Assembly: GCA_947170265.1 (NCBI GenBank)
Contig: CAMVSV010000011.1
Coordinates: forward strand, 1-64,000
DNA from: an uncultured Prevotella sp.
GTDB lineage: Bacteria; Bacteroidota; Bacteroidia; Bacteroidales; Bacteroidaceae
Length of the DNA: 64,000 bases
Reading direction: 5' to 3'
Within the stretch, counting starts at the first letter, position 1. Every line of letters starts with the position of its first letter. Below the pieces are notes generated by a model. That model had not been told where the DNA came from, searched no databases, and was given only the letters and a program-made list of their open reading frames with translations. The position numbers were made by a program, and so were the translations under genes. This document shows positions 53,538 through 63,238 of the stretch, in pieces.

Positions 53538-55049
53538 ATGGCGCAACAACTCATACAGGAGCAGACACTCAAGCAACAGCTGCAACAAAGGCTCTCGGCA
53601 CAACAGCTGCAGATAGTGAAACTCATCGAGATGCCCATAAACGAACTCGAACAGAACATTGCAGCCGAAATCGACGACAACCCCGCACTCGAAACCAACG
53701 ACGGCGGCAGCGACTATGACGGCACTAACGACTACGACGACAGCAACAACGTCAACGACACCGACGAGAGCTTCGACATGGCCAACGAACGCGAGGAACG
53801 AAAAGACGCACTCGACTCGGCACTCGAAAACATCGGTCGCGACGACCAGATGCCCGAACCAACCGACTATCAGCCGTCCTCTGCCGACAACAACGACTAC
53901 CGGCGCATGGACTATGCCGACACCACATCGTTTCTCGACAAGCTCAACGAGCAGATGGCCGACCACGACCTCACCGCGAAGCAACAATACATCATGGAAT
54001 ATCTCATAGGCTCGCTCGACAGCGACGGACTACTGAGAAAAGACAGCGACACCCTCTCCGATGAACTCGCCATATACCACAACATAGACGCCACGGCAGA
54101 AGAGATAGACAACGTGGTGGCAGTGCTGCAGGAGTTCGACCCACCGGGAATAGGAGCCCACGACCTGCAGGAATGCCTGCTGCTGCAGTTAGACCGCAGC
54201 ACGGCAACAGACCCACGCATCATGGCACACGAAGTGATAGAACAGCACTTCCAGCTCTTCATACACAAGAAATGGGACAAGATACAGCAAGCCATGAACC
54301 TCACCGACAACCAGCTCAGCGAGGTGAGACACGAAATAACAAGGCTCAACCCAAAACCCGGAGCCTCGATGAACGAGACACAAAACCACGCCACACAACA
54401 GATAACACCCGACTTCATCGTGGAGACACTCGACGACGGCAACATAAGCATGGCACTCAACCAAGGCAACGTGCCGGAACTCAACGTGTCGCCATCGTTC
54501 GTGAGCATGGTTGAGACATACCGCGACAACAAAGACAGCCTCAACCGACAGCAGAAGGAAGCACTCCTCTATGCCAAGGACAAGGTGACGAAGGCACAGA
54601 CATACATCGATGCCATAAAGCAACGGCAACACACACTCACCGTGACCATGAAAGCCATAATAAAGTGGCAGCAGGACTTCTTCAGGGAAGGCGACGAGAG
54701 CCTGCTCAAGCCCATGAGACTCAAGGACATCGCCACGAAGACCGGACTCGACATCTCGACGGTGTCGAGGGTGAGCAACCAGAAATATGTGCAGACACGA
54801 TGGGGAATGTTTCCACTCAAATTCTTCTTCAACGACAAATACACCGACAACCAAGGCAACACCATCTCCACACGAACCATGAAGATTGCACTCAAGGAGA
54901 TAGTAGACGACGAAGACAAGGCACATCCACTCACCGACACGGCACTCTCAGAAGCCATGAAACAAAAAGGCTTCCCGCTGGCAAGGCGCACCGTGGTGAA
55001 ATATCGTGAACAAATGGGCATTCCAAACGCCAAAATGAGAAAACAATGA
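53538..55049 (+). CDS. rpoN: RNA polymerase sigma-54 factor
   Basis: The alternative sigma factor that recognises -24/-12 promoters and needs AAA+ activators. The 503-residue product has the Gln-rich activator region I (LIQEQTLKQQLQQRLSAQQL), an acidic region II (about 45-120), the core-binding domain, the helix-turn-helix (LKDIATKTGLDISTVSRVSN) and the RpoN box ARRTVVKYRE near the C-terminus. It overlaps the following membrane protein gene by 4 bp (ATGA). Confidence 0.95.
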   Translation: MAQQLIQEQTLKQQLQQRLSAQQLQIVKLIEMPINELEQNIAAEIDDNPALETNDGGSDYDGTNDYDDSNNVNDTDESFDMANEREERKDALDSALENIGRDDQMPEPTDYQPSSADNNDYRRMDYADTTSFLDKLNEQMADHDLTAKQQYIMEYLIGSLDSDGLLRKDSDTLSDELAIYHNIDATAEEIDNVVAVLQEFDPPGIGAHDLQECLLLQLDRSTATDPRIMAHEVIEQHFQLFIHKKWDKIQQAMNLTDNQLSEVRHEITRLNPKPGASMNETQNHATQQITPDFIVETLDDGNISMALNQGNVPELNVSPSFVSMVETYRDNKDSLNRQQKEALLYAKDKVTKAQTYIDAIKQRQHTLTVTMKAIIKWQQDFFREGDESLLKPMRLKDIATKTGLDISTVSRVSNQKYVQTRWGMFPLKFFFNDKYTDNQGNTISTRTMKIALKEIVDDEDKAHPLTDTALSEAMKQKGFPLARRTVVKYREQMGIPNAKMRKQ

Positions 55050-55663
55050 ACGAAAAACGAATAATCATTGCATCACGCGTGGTGAGCATGGTGTTCACAC
55101 CGTTCTACCTGCCGTTGCTCGGACTGATAGCCCTCTATGTGTTCAGCTATCTCAACACCCTTCCGCCATCCTACAAGCTCATATCGCTGCTGCTCGTGTA
55201 TTTCTTCACCGTGCTGCTGCCTACGGTGCTCATACGCCTCTACCGCAACTACCACGGATGGACACCCATACAGCTCGGCACGAAAGAACGCAGAATAATA
55301 CCCTATGTGATATCCATACTCTGCTATTCCACATGCTACTACATCATGCACAGCCACCATCTGCCGCATTTCATGAGCTCCATACTCATGGCGGCACTCA
55401 TAGTGCAGGTGCTGTGCGCACTCATCAACGTATGGTGGAAGATATCCACCCACACCGCAGCAATAGGAGGAGTGACAGGCGGATTGCTCGCATTCTCGCT
55501 CATATTCAACTTCAATCCCGTGTGGTGGCTCTGCCTGGTAATAACACTCGCCGGTATGGTGGGCACCAGCCGCATGATACTGCGCCAGCACACCCTCTCG
55601 CAGGTAGTGGCTGGCTTCTTCGTAGGCACCACCACAGCCTTCATAATGATACTGGTGAGTTAG
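55046..55663 (+). CDS. membrane protein, PAP2-like
   Basis: A 205-residue protein with about six membrane segments. The end has SRMILRQHTLSQVVAGFFVG, which resembles the third PAP2 motif (S-R-x5-H-x3-D) but with the final Asp missing; the first PAP2 motif is not clear either. It may be a lipid-phosphate phosphatase homologue that has lost activity, or a relative with another role. It overlaps rpoN by 4 bp. Confidence 0.65.
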   Translation: MNEKRIIIASRVVSMVFTPFYLPLLGLIALYVFSYLNTLPPSYKLISLLLVYFFTVLLPTVLIRLYRNYHGWTPIQLGTKERRIIPYVISILCYSTCYYIMHSHHLPHFMSSILMAALIVQVLCALINVWWKISTHTAAIGGVTGGLLAFSLIFNFNPVWWLCLVITLAGMVGTSRMILRQHTLSQVVAGFFVGTTTAFIMILVS

Positions 55664-55730
55664 CCCAGGCAGGAGAAAGACGGAAAGAAAAATAACAAAG
55701 AACAATATAAAACAAACAAACACAACAAGA

Positions 55731-56240
55731 ATGAAACCGATAGTAAGCATCATCATGGGCTCTACAAGCGACATGCCCGTAATGGAGAAAGCCTGCAAAT
55801 GGCTCGACAACAACGAGATACCCTTTGAAATAAACGCACTCTCTGCCCACCGCACACCCGATGCCGTGGAGAAATTTGCCAAGGAAGCACAGCAGAGAGG
55901 CATAAAGGTAATCATTGCAGCGGCTGGCATGGCAGCAGCACTGCCAGGAGTGATTGCAGCATCAACACCGCTGCCAGTAATAGGAGTGCCTATCAAAGGC
56001 ATGCTCGACGGCATGGATGCCCTGCTGAGCATCATACAGATGCCACCGGGCATACCCGTGGCTACCGTGGGAGTAAATGCAGCACAAAACGCAGCCATTC
56101 TCGCAGCACAGATAATAGCCCTGAGCGACAGCGACGTGGCACGGAAAATAGCTGAACACAAGGCATCGCTCGGAGAGAAAATAGAAAAAGCCAACAAAGA
56201 ACTGTCGCTCATCAACGACTACAAATTCAAATGCAACTGA
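55731..56240 (+). CDS. purE: N5-carboxyaminoimidazole ribonucleotide mutase
   Basis: Converts N5-CAIR to CAIR in purine synthesis. The 169-residue product has SIIMGSTSDMPVME, the active-site SAHRTPD, AAAGMAAALPGVIA and TPLPVIGVPI. Length fits class I PurE. Its TGA stop overlaps the start of ispG (TGATG), so translation is coupled. No purK is in the window. Confidence 0.94.
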   Translation: MKPIVSIIMGSTSDMPVMEKACKWLDNNEIPFEINALSAHRTPDAVEKFAKEAQQRGIKVIIAAAGMAAALPGVIAASTPLPVIGVPIKGMLDGMDALLSIIQMPPGIPVATVGVNAAQNAAILAAQIIALSDSDVARKIAEHKASLGEKIEKANKELSLINDYKFKCN

Positions 56241-57631
56241 TGGACAACATCTACAAACGACGGAAGACAACCGTCACCACCGTGGGCAACATCGCCATTG
56301 GAGGCAACAACCCCATACGCGTGCAGTCGATGACCACCACCAACACCAACGACACACAGGCATGTGTGGAACAGTCGAAGAGGATTATCGATGCCGGAGG
56401 AGAACTGGTGAGACTAACCACTCAGGGACGTCGCGAAGCCGAGAACCTCAGGAACATCAGGGCTGAGCTCGTTGCCCAAGGCTATGACCAGCCACTCGTT
56501 GCCGACGTTCATTTCAATGCCAACGTTGCCGACGTGGCTGCACGATATGCACAGAAGGTGAGGATAAACCCCGGAAACTATGTTGACCCGGCACGCACCT
56601 TCAAGCATCTGGAATATACCGACGAGGAATATTCAGCCGAACTCCAGAAGATAGAGACACGGCTGATACCGTTCATAGCTCTCTGCAAAGAACACCACAC
56701 CGCAGTGAGGGTGGGAGTGAACCATGGCTCGCTCTCAGACAGGATAATGTCGCGCTACGGCGACACACCGGCAGGCATAGTGGAGAGCTGCATGGAGTTT
56801 CTAAGGATATTCCGCAAGCACGACTTCCACAACATAGTTATATCAATAAAGGCCAGCAACACCGTGGTGATGGTAGAGAGCGTGAGACTGCTCGTAGAAG
56901 CCATGGACAACGAAGACATGCACTATCCGCTGCATCTCGGAGTGACCGAAGCCGGTGAAGGCGAAGACGGACGCATAAAGAGCGCCGTGGGAATAGGAGC
57001 GCTGCTCACCGAAGGCATAGGCGACACCATACGCGTGTCGCTCAGCGAGGAACCCGAAGCCGAGATACCCGTGGCACGCCAACTGGTTGAGATGACAGAG
57101 GAGTGTGCACGGCTCAGACAGCAAGCCGAAGCCTCCATAAGCAACGATACCATAACGCTGGAGACCAACGAAAGCGACTTCGCCACACTGCAGCTCAAGG
57201 CTGCCATGGCGGTGGGAGCGTTGCTCATAGACCGCAAGGCACACCATCTGACCATCCACAACGCCGTTTATTTCGATTCTGAGCGCCTCACGGAGCTTGC
57301 CGACGCAATTCTCCAGGCAGCAAGAATAAAGTTCACCAAGACCGAATACATCTCTTGTCCGGGATGCGGTCGCACGCTCTACGACCTTCGTACCACCATA
57401 GCCCGCATCAAGGCAGCTACCTCCCACCTCGTGGGGCTGAAGATAGGCATCATGGGATGCATAGTGAACGGTCCGGGCGAGATGGCAGATGCCGACTACG
57501 GATATGTGGGAGCCGGTCCGGGACGCATCTCACTATACAGAAAGAAGGAGTGCGTGGAGAAAAACATTCCCGAGGAAGATGCCGTAGAACACCTTCTGGC
57601 ACTCATCAACAGCGACCAACAACAACCATAG
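56240..57631 (+). CDS. ispG: 4-hydroxy-3-methylbut-2-enyl diphosphate synthase
   Basis: Makes HMBPP in the MEP isoprenoid pathway with a 4Fe-4S cluster. The start at 56240 gives MDNIYKRRKTTVTTVG, the family opening, and overlaps the purE stop; an ATG at 56231 would add three residues. The TIM barrel has PIRVQSMTTTNT and RINPGNY; the Fe-S domain has CPGCGRTLYDL and MGCIVNGPGE. At 463 residues it is longer than the E. coli enzyme (about 370) because of extra sequence before the Fe-S domain. Confidence 0.94.
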   Translation: MDNIYKRRKTTVTTVGNIAIGGNNPIRVQSMTTTNTNDTQACVEQSKRIIDAGGELVRLTTQGRREAENLRNIRAELVAQGYDQPLVADVHFNANVADVAARYAQKVRINPGNYVDPARTFKHLEYTDEEYSAELQKIETRLIPFIALCKEHHTAVRVGVNHGSLSDRIMSRYGDTPAGIVESCMEFLRIFRKHDFHNIVISIKASNTVVMVESVRLLVEAMDNEDMHYPLHLGVTEAGEGEDGRIKSAVGIGALLTEGIGDTIRVSLSEEPEAEIPVARQLVEMTEECARLRQQAEASISNDTITLETNESDFATLQLKAAMAVGALLIDRKAHHLTIHNAVYFDSERLTELADAILQAARIKFTKTEYISCPGCGRTLYDLRTTIARIKAATSHLVGLKIGIMGCIVNGPGEMADADYGYVGAGPGRISLYRKKECVEKNIPEEDAVEHLLALINSDQQQP

Positions 57632-57671
57632 AAACCATATAATCTATATCAACTATAACCAATAACCAATC

Positions 57672-58631
57672 ATGAACATCAAACAACGCTACACAGCAGC
57701 ACCGGAACGCTACGACCACAGCGACAAGCTCTATGCCCGATGCGGCAATTCGGGAGTGATGCTGCCAAAAATCTCACTCGGCTTCTGGCATAACTTCGGA
57801 GGCATAGACCCCTACGAACGCTCAAGAGCCATCACACACTATGCCTTCGACCATGGCATAACACACTTCGACCTCGCAAACAACTACGGTCCTCCATACG
57901 GCACGGCAGAGGAGACCATGGGACAGCTAATGAAAGACGACTTCCATGCCTATCGCGACGAGCTGTTCATCTCGTCGAAGGCCGGCTACGACATGTGGCC
58001 CGGTCCCTATGGAGAGTGGGGCTCACGCAAATACCTCATGGCAAGCATCAACCAGAGCCTCAAACGCATGAACCTTGACTATGTGGACCTGTTCTACAGC
58101 CACCGTTTCGACCCCGTAACACCTGTGGAAGAGACGTTGCAAGCCCTCGTAGACATCGTGAAACAGGGAAAGGCTCTCTATGTGGGTATCTCGCGCTGGC
58201 CGCTCGAAGCACTGACCTTTGCCGAGAAGTATCTTCGCGAACGCGACACGCCACTGCTCATCTATCAGGACCGACTCAACATGCTTGACCGCGAGCCGCA
58301 GGAAAAAGGACAGCTGGAGTTCTGCCGCACCCACGGCATAGGCTTCATAAGCTTCTCACCGTTGGCACAGGGACTGCTCACCAACCGTTATCTCAACGGC
58401 ATACCCGCCGATTCACGCATGGCACGTCCTAACGAGCTGAAGAAAGAAGTGCTCACTCCGGAGCTTCTGAGCCACCTGCACAACCTCAACCGGCAAGCCG
58501 GTGAACGCGGTCAGAGCCTCGCCGAGATGGCTCTGCGCTGGATACTGGAGCAACAGGGTGTAACAAGCGTGCTTGTAGGAGCAAGCAGCGTGGAGCAGCT
58601 TGCACAGAACATGCGCTGCATTGACATGTAG
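57672..58631 (+). CDS. aldo/keto reductase (YghZ-like)
   Basis: A 319-residue NADPH-dependent aldo/keto reductase. The sequence RCGNSGVMLPKISLGFW, then THFDLANNYGPPYG with catalytic Tyr, SSKAGYDMWPGPYGEWG, and ALYVGISRWPLE matches the YghZ/L-glyceraldehyde-3-phosphate reductase subgroup. The coenzyme site is near SVLVGASSVEQL. It may detoxify methylglyoxal or a similar aldehyde. A terminator follows at 58657. Confidence 0.88.
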   Translation: MNIKQRYTAAPERYDHSDKLYARCGNSGVMLPKISLGFWHNFGGIDPYERSRAITHYAFDHGITHFDLANNYGPPYGTAEETMGQLMKDDFHAYRDELFISSKAGYDMWPGPYGEWGSRKYLMASINQSLKRMNLDYVDLFYSHRFDPVTPVEETLQALVDIVKQGKALYVGISRWPLEALTFAEKYLRERDTPLLIYQDRLNMLDREPQEKGQLEFCRTHGIGFISFSPLAQGLLTNRYLNGIPADSRMARPNELKKEVLTPELLSHLHNLNRQAGERGQSLAEMALRWILEQQGVTSVLVGASSVEQLAQNMRCIDM

Positions 58632-58656
58632 TCTCTGCACCTGACAGATAGGAAAC

Positions 58657-58693
58657 AAAAAAAGCCACGGACTTTGGTATCCGTGGCTTTATT
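58657..58693. terminator. bidirectional terminator
   Basis: AAAGCCACGGA pairs with TCCGTGGCTTT around an 8-nt loop, with A- and T-runs on either side. It lies between two converging genes, the aldo/keto reductase and the DUF3108 protein. Confidence 0.85.
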
Positions 58694-58705
58694 GTTTCAT
58701 ACACT

Positions 58706-59503
58706 TTATTTAGTGCCTTTCATCGACACGAGGAATGCCTTGGCTGTGCCGAAGCGGAGAAAGAGGTCGAGACGTATGGGAATGTGTCTGCTGTCATTGG
58801 TGACATAGAACCTCACTATCTCCTTGTATCTGCCTGAGGAGAGTTCCATGTAAGACAACTGAAGACATTCATACTTCTTGCCGTTGTCGGCTTTCACGGT
58901 TGTGGTGCCGGAATAGCGCAGCTGTGCCTTCTCGCGGCTGTTTCCATCGACGATGGGAAAGTTTATCACATGACCTTTCTTCCAGTTGGAGGGATTGAAC
59001 GAACGTGCCCTGAGAAAGATGGAGAGCATGTCGTAGACGCAGTCGTTCCATGTATGCTGCTCCCAGTGGTGTGTGCCGTCGGCACGGCGACGGTGCTGCT
59101 TGGTGTGGCATTTGCCCGATGGATAGGAATAGAACACCTCATCCACGGTGTAGCGTTTCCCTTCTTTCGCTCCTTTGCGGAAATAGAGAGGCACGAGATC
59201 GTCGGTGGTGTAGCACAAGAGTGTGTCGCGCAACACATATAACCCATCGGCTTTGCTGTTGCCGCGTGTGGTGAGCGATGCCCTGTAGGCTTTCTTTCCT
59301 TGGTATACGGTGCCTACGGTGGTCATTGATGCCGTTCCGGCTTTCACCCATACGAATTTCCAGTTGTAGTAGAGGTTGTAAGTGAGGTTTTCGCCTGAGG
59401 TGAAAGCAGTGTTGGTGAAACTGCACTGAGCGTTGGCAACATGGGCAGAGAGCGTGAGCATGGCTGCCAATGCCATGGTTTTGATTGTTGACAGATGTTT
59501 CAT
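58706..59503 (-). CDS. DUF3108 exported protein
   Basis: A 265-residue protein with a signal peptide (MKHLSTIKTMALAAMLTLSA, cut near NAQ) and a DUF3108 body: FTSGENLTYNLYYNWKFVWVKAG and FYVTNDSRHIPIRLDLFLRFGTAKAFL. It is probably a periplasmic beta-rich protein of unknown role. I start it at 59503 because this Met opens the signal peptide; the Met at 59533 adds ten polar residues. It lies 46 bp after the Ig-like lipoprotein gene. Confidence 0.85.
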   Translation of the reverse strand: MKHLSTIKTMALAAMLTLSAHVANAQCSFTNTAFTSGENLTYNLYYNWKFVWVKAGTASMTTVGTVYQGKKAYRASLTTRGNSKADGLYVLRDTLLCYTTDDLVPLYFRKGAKEGKRYTVDEVFYSYPSGKCHTKQHRRRADGTHHWEQHTWNDCVYDMLSIFLRARSFNPSNWKKGHVINFPIVDGNSREKAQLRYSGTTTVKADNGKKYECLQLSYMELSSGRYKEIVRFYVTNDSRHIPIRLDLFLRFGTAKAFLVSMKGTK

Positions 59504-59548
59504 GGCTTCGGAATGTTTTTCTATGTGACGCACGGCAAGCCTTGTGGT

Positions 59549-61561
59549 TTAAGGCATGGCTGTCGTTTTCTTCACATATTCTATTCCCATGTCGCGTGCA
59601 CGCTTCTCATTCTTGCCGGTAGTGACGCGTTTCTTTTCCTTTTTCTTCTGCTGAATGTTTCCGGGTTTCTGCCGGTAGAGCGGCTGTTGGGTGGGGTTCC
59701 ATGTCTGACTTACATCCCATTTAGCCCTACATTCTATCTTTCCGGGGTAATAGTACACGGCTTCAGCTTGCCGGCGTTCGCTATAGAGTCCGGTGTCCCA
59801 GAGTCCGTTGTCGTTGTCGTCGACAAACATCCTTATGTAATATGTGTCGGGCTTTACATAGTAGAACGTAGCCGTGCCATTGGATGTGGCAGTTTCCTTC
59901 ACCACTTTGTCGCTCGCATTGAGCATCTGCACCACGATGTTCTTGCGTTCAAAGCCGGTGATGGTCATGGTGAGTGTGCTGAACTCATCGTCCCTTCTGA
60001 CTTTGAAGCCTTTCTTGTACTTCTCTGACGTCTTGTGGTAAATGTCAGTGAAGGCTGCCGAGTCAATCTCAAGGCTGTATTCCGCCCCCGGAGTCCATTC
60101 GCCAATGATGTGGTAGGTGCGCGGTCTGCCTGGTTTTTCTCCGAACAGGAAGTTGGTGCGATACCACAGTGTGTCCTGCTTCTGATAGAGGTGTATGGCA
60201 GCGGTGTCGATGTGCTCGAGCGGCGTGGGCATTACGATGTATGGGTTTTGGTCGGGGTCGATATTTGCTGGCACGTTATACTCCGGTTCGAGCATTTCCG
60301 GTTTCATCTGCGTTTCGAAGTGCCTTCCCCTCTTTTCATTCCTTTCCTGTTGTTTTTTCCATTTCTCGTAGGCATCCTGCTTGGCTTTCATGCGTTTCTC
60401 GTAGGGCTGCCGTGAAATCAGCTCCAGGGTGTCGCTCTGTTGGTTGAGCACTCCGAGAGTATCGGTGATGAAATGCGATACGGCAATTCTGAGAGTGTCT
60501 TGGTTTACGAGCGTAGTGTCGCGCAGCCAATATGTCAGGGTGTCTTGGTTTACCGATGACTCCACGAGCAGGGCATCGTCGGAGTTGAAGTTCAGTGCGC
60601 TAACTATGGGGCGTTCCTTGTGCCCGTAACTATAGATGAGCGAGAACCTGTCGGCGTTCTCCCTCTCGCTCTTCACGAGATAGCGGTCGGTGAGCTGTTC
60701 GGTGAAGGCTGTGAGCACGAGGTTGTCGGGCAGGAAGTGGGTGTAAGGTACCTGCAGGATGTCGCTTATGTGGAGCGAGTCGCGCCAGATGGTGTCCTGA
60801 CGAATGTCGGGTCGGCACTCCGGTACCACGAGGTCGCGCATGAAGGCGAGCTTCTCGCTTTTCTGCGACAGGTGATAGTCGTTGTCGGCATCCTGCAATG
60901 CAAAGACCTGATATGTACCCGGGGCTATGCCGCGTATGACAAAGCGACCGCGGTCGTCGGTTCGGCTCACACGTTCAAAGGGTGCAGTAAGGAAGAGGGT
61001 GTCGGAGTCGGTGGTGTCGTTGTCATGGTAAAGCCCCACGAGAATGCCTTTCACGGGTTCGAGGTCGGCAGCTTCAAGCACATATCCTGCCACTTCGAGA
61101 GTGTCTATGCTGCTGCCCGTGGAGAAGGTATAGGTGTAGTTGCCCAAGGGGTTGCCTTCGTTGTTGTCGGAGATGGCATCGGAGAAGTCAATGGTATAGG
61201 TGGTGTTTTCCTTCAGAGTGTCGAGCAGCTCCACGGTGATGCGCTTTCCCTGTCCCTTTATCTCCGGTTGTTCCTGTTGTGGAGGCGATACTACCACGTT
61301 TTCCGATGGGTTGTCGAGTTTGATGTATTCGTCGAAGTAGATTGTTATCTTGTTACCCTTCACACCTGTGGACATCTCTGCCGGTGATGTGCCTACTATG
61401 TGTGGCGGCTCTTCGTCGTACCATCCGCCGTCGGGTTGTCCCATTCTGGCACATGCGGTGAACATTGCAGCCATGGCAGCAGTAATCAGCAACAAGGCAG
61501 CGTTGCGCCTGATGCGCTGTCTTACTGCCTTGAGGTTGTGATGATGTGTGTGTGTGTTCAT
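59549..61561 (-). CDS. lipoprotein with SbsA-type Ig-like domain
   Basis: A 670-residue envelope protein. A lipoprotein signal (MAAMFTACARMG) is preceded by a long basic head rich in His. The mature part begins with the Ig-like module (PPHIVGTSPAEMSTGVKGNKI, IYFDEYI, YTIDFSDAI), then a prealbumin-like beta domain (VLEAADLEPVKGILVGLYHD, RFVIRGIAPGTYQVFALQDA). A Lys-rich linker and further beta modules follow. Such proteins are common in Bacteroidales without a known function; surface exposure is likely. Confidence 0.8.
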   Translation of the reverse strand: MNTHTHHHNLKAVRQRIRRNAALLLITAAMAAMFTACARMGQPDGGWYDEEPPHIVGTSPAEMSTGVKGNKITIYFDEYIKLDNPSENVVVSPPQQEQPEIKGQGKRITVELLDTLKENTTYTIDFSDAISDNNEGNPLGNYTYTFSTGSSIDTLEVAGYVLEAADLEPVKGILVGLYHDNDTTDSDTLFLTAPFERVSRTDDRGRFVIRGIAPGTYQVFALQDADNDYHLSQKSEKLAFMRDLVVPECRPDIRQDTIWRDSLHISDILQVPYTHFLPDNLVLTAFTEQLTDRYLVKSERENADRFSLIYSYGHKERPIVSALNFNSDDALLVESSVNQDTLTYWLRDTTLVNQDTLRIAVSHFITDTLGVLNQQSDTLELISRQPYEKRMKAKQDAYEKWKKQQERNEKRGRHFETQMKPEMLEPEYNVPANIDPDQNPYIVMPTPLEHIDTAAIHLYQKQDTLWYRTNFLFGEKPGRPRTYHIIGEWTPGAEYSLEIDSAAFTDIYHKTSEKYKKGFKVRRDDEFSTLTMTITGFERKNIVVQMLNASDKVVKETATSNGTATFYYVKPDTYYIRMFVDDNDNGLWDTGLYSERRQAEAVYYYPGKIECRAKWDVSQTWNPTQQPLYRQKPGNIQQKKKEKKRVTTGKNEKRARDMGIEYVKKTTAMP

Positions 61562-61586
61562 GGCTGCAATGGTGTATCGTTGATGA

Positions 61587-63116
61587 TTACATGTTGATGG
61601 CTGGTGAGTTGTTCATCTTCATGAGCTCTTCAATGTTCTTGCGGCTGTTTGACAACCGTGGTATCTTGTGCTGTCCTCCGAGCTTACCCTTTGACTTGAG
61701 CCAATGTTCAAACAGTCCTTTGCGTGCCGTGATGATTTCAAGGTGCTGGAGCGTGACATCGTGGTAACGTTTCGCCTCATAGTCGGAGTTTACTTTCTGA
61801 AGCTCCTTGTCGAGGATGTCGGAGAAGGCTTGCATGTCAGCCGGGGGAGTGGCAAACTCTATGAGCCACTGGTGGCGACACTTGGCATTGCCGTCCATAT
61901 AGACTGGTGCGGCGGTATATTCAAGTATCTCGGCACCGGTGTCGTTGCATGCCTTCTTAAGTCCTTTCTCGGCATTGTCAAGGATTAGTTCCTCTCCGAA
62001 GGCATTTATGAAATACTTCGTTCTTCCCGTGATGATGAATTTGTATGGGTTTTTCGACGTGAAGGTGATGGTATCACCCACGAGATATCTCCATAGTCCG
62101 CATGAGGTAGAGATTACCATGGCATAGTTCACTCCAGTCTCCACTCCCGTGATGGGCACCACCGTGGGGTTGTCGCTGTGGAGTTCGTCCATGGGTATGA
62201 ACTCATAGAACACTCCATAGTTGAGCATGAGCAGCATAGCCGCATCGGTTGGGTCGTTCTGCAGTCCGAAGAAGCCCTCGCTGGCATTGTAGGTCTCCTG
62301 GTAGTGCATGTCGGGTTTCCTAATTATCTTCTCGTATTGCGAGCGATAGGGTCCGAAAGCTATTCCGCCGTGCCAGAACACTTCAAGGTTCGGCCACACC
62401 TCGTCGAGGGTGCTCTTTCCAGTTAGTTCCAGCACCTTCACGAGTACGCTGAGCATCCACGAAGGCACTCCGGAGAGCGTTGTCACATTTTGCTTCATGG
62501 TGATGCGTGCTATGCGTTCGCGCTTCACCTCGAAGTCAGACAGCAGTGCCACCTTCTTTCCCGGTGTCCTTGCAATGTTTGCCAGTGGATTGATGTTTTC
62601 TATGAGTATGGCGCTGAGGTCTCCCACAAGAGAGTCGGTATTACCGTAGTTTGCGGAGTGACTTCCACCGAGTATCATGCTTTTTCCGTCGAAGATACGG
62701 CTGTTGGGATTGTTGGCAAGATATGTAGCCACCACGTCTTTTCCTCCTTTATAGTGAATGTTCTGGAGTCCCTCGTTGGTCACTGGTATGAACTTCGACT
62801 TATCGTTGGTCGTACCCGATGACTTGGCAAAACAGCGTGTGAGTCCCGGCCAGAGTATGTCTCTCTCGCCGTGACGCATGCGGTCGATGTCGCCTTTGAG
62901 TTCTTCATAGGAGTTCACGGGTATGTGGCGTGCAAAGTCATCATATCCCTTGAAAGTGTCGAATAGGTGGTTTCGCCCGTATTCTGTGGCTTTGCCTCTC
63001 TGAATGAGATATTGCAGCACTTCGTGTTGCATCTGCTCGGCATCGGTTATATGCCTGTTTAGCTCATGCTGTCGTTTCTCGAACCACAGCTTGTAGGCTA
63101 TCTTTGTTATACTCAT
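61587..63116 (-). CDS. GH3 auxin-responsive-like acyl-adenylate ligase
   Basis: A 509-residue member of the GH3 family, part of the adenylate-forming ligases that join carboxylates to amines. Recognisable motifs are TRCFAKSSGTTNDKSKFIPVT (phosphate loop), YNASEGFFGLQ (adenine region) and IITGRTKYFINAFGEELIL. The bacterial substrate is unknown. It is widespread in Bacteroidetes. A TACCTTTG box lies upstream at 63144. Confidence 0.88.
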   Translation of the reverse strand: MSITKIAYKLWFEKRQHELNRHITDAEQMQHEVLQYLIQRGKATEYGRNHLFDTFKGYDDFARHIPVNSYEELKGDIDRMRHGERDILWPGLTRCFAKSSGTTNDKSKFIPVTNEGLQNIHYKGGKDVVATYLANNPNSRIFDGKSMILGGSHSANYGNTDSLVGDLSAILIENINPLANIARTPGKKVALLSDFEVKRERIARITMKQNVTTLSGVPSWMLSVLVKVLELTGKSTLDEVWPNLEVFWHGGIAFGPYRSQYEKIIRKPDMHYQETYNASEGFFGLQNDPTDAAMLLMLNYGVFYEFIPMDELHSDNPTVVPITGVETGVNYAMVISTSCGLWRYLVGDTITFTSKNPYKFIITGRTKYFINAFGEELILDNAEKGLKKACNDTGAEILEYTAAPVYMDGNAKCRHQWLIEFATPPADMQAFSDILDKELQKVNSDYEAKRYHDVTLQHLEIITARKGLFEHWLKSKGKLGGQHKIPRLSNSRKNIEELMKMNNSPAINM

Positions 63117-63143
63117 GATGTTTTATATAGCTGCTTTGAGCTG

Positions 63144-63151
63144 CAAAGGTA
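63144..63151 (-). promoter_or_regulatory. promoter box of the GH3 gene
   Basis: On the minus strand TACCTTTG (63151-63144) matches the -7 element and lies 28 bp before the ATG at 63116. Confidence 0.65.
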
Positions 63152-63238
63152 TAAAAAAACTATCAAACAATGGGAAAAGACATTATATTTCTGACGCAAA
63201 GGGCATTATGGTGCCTGCACGGTGTGGATGTGTGTTGT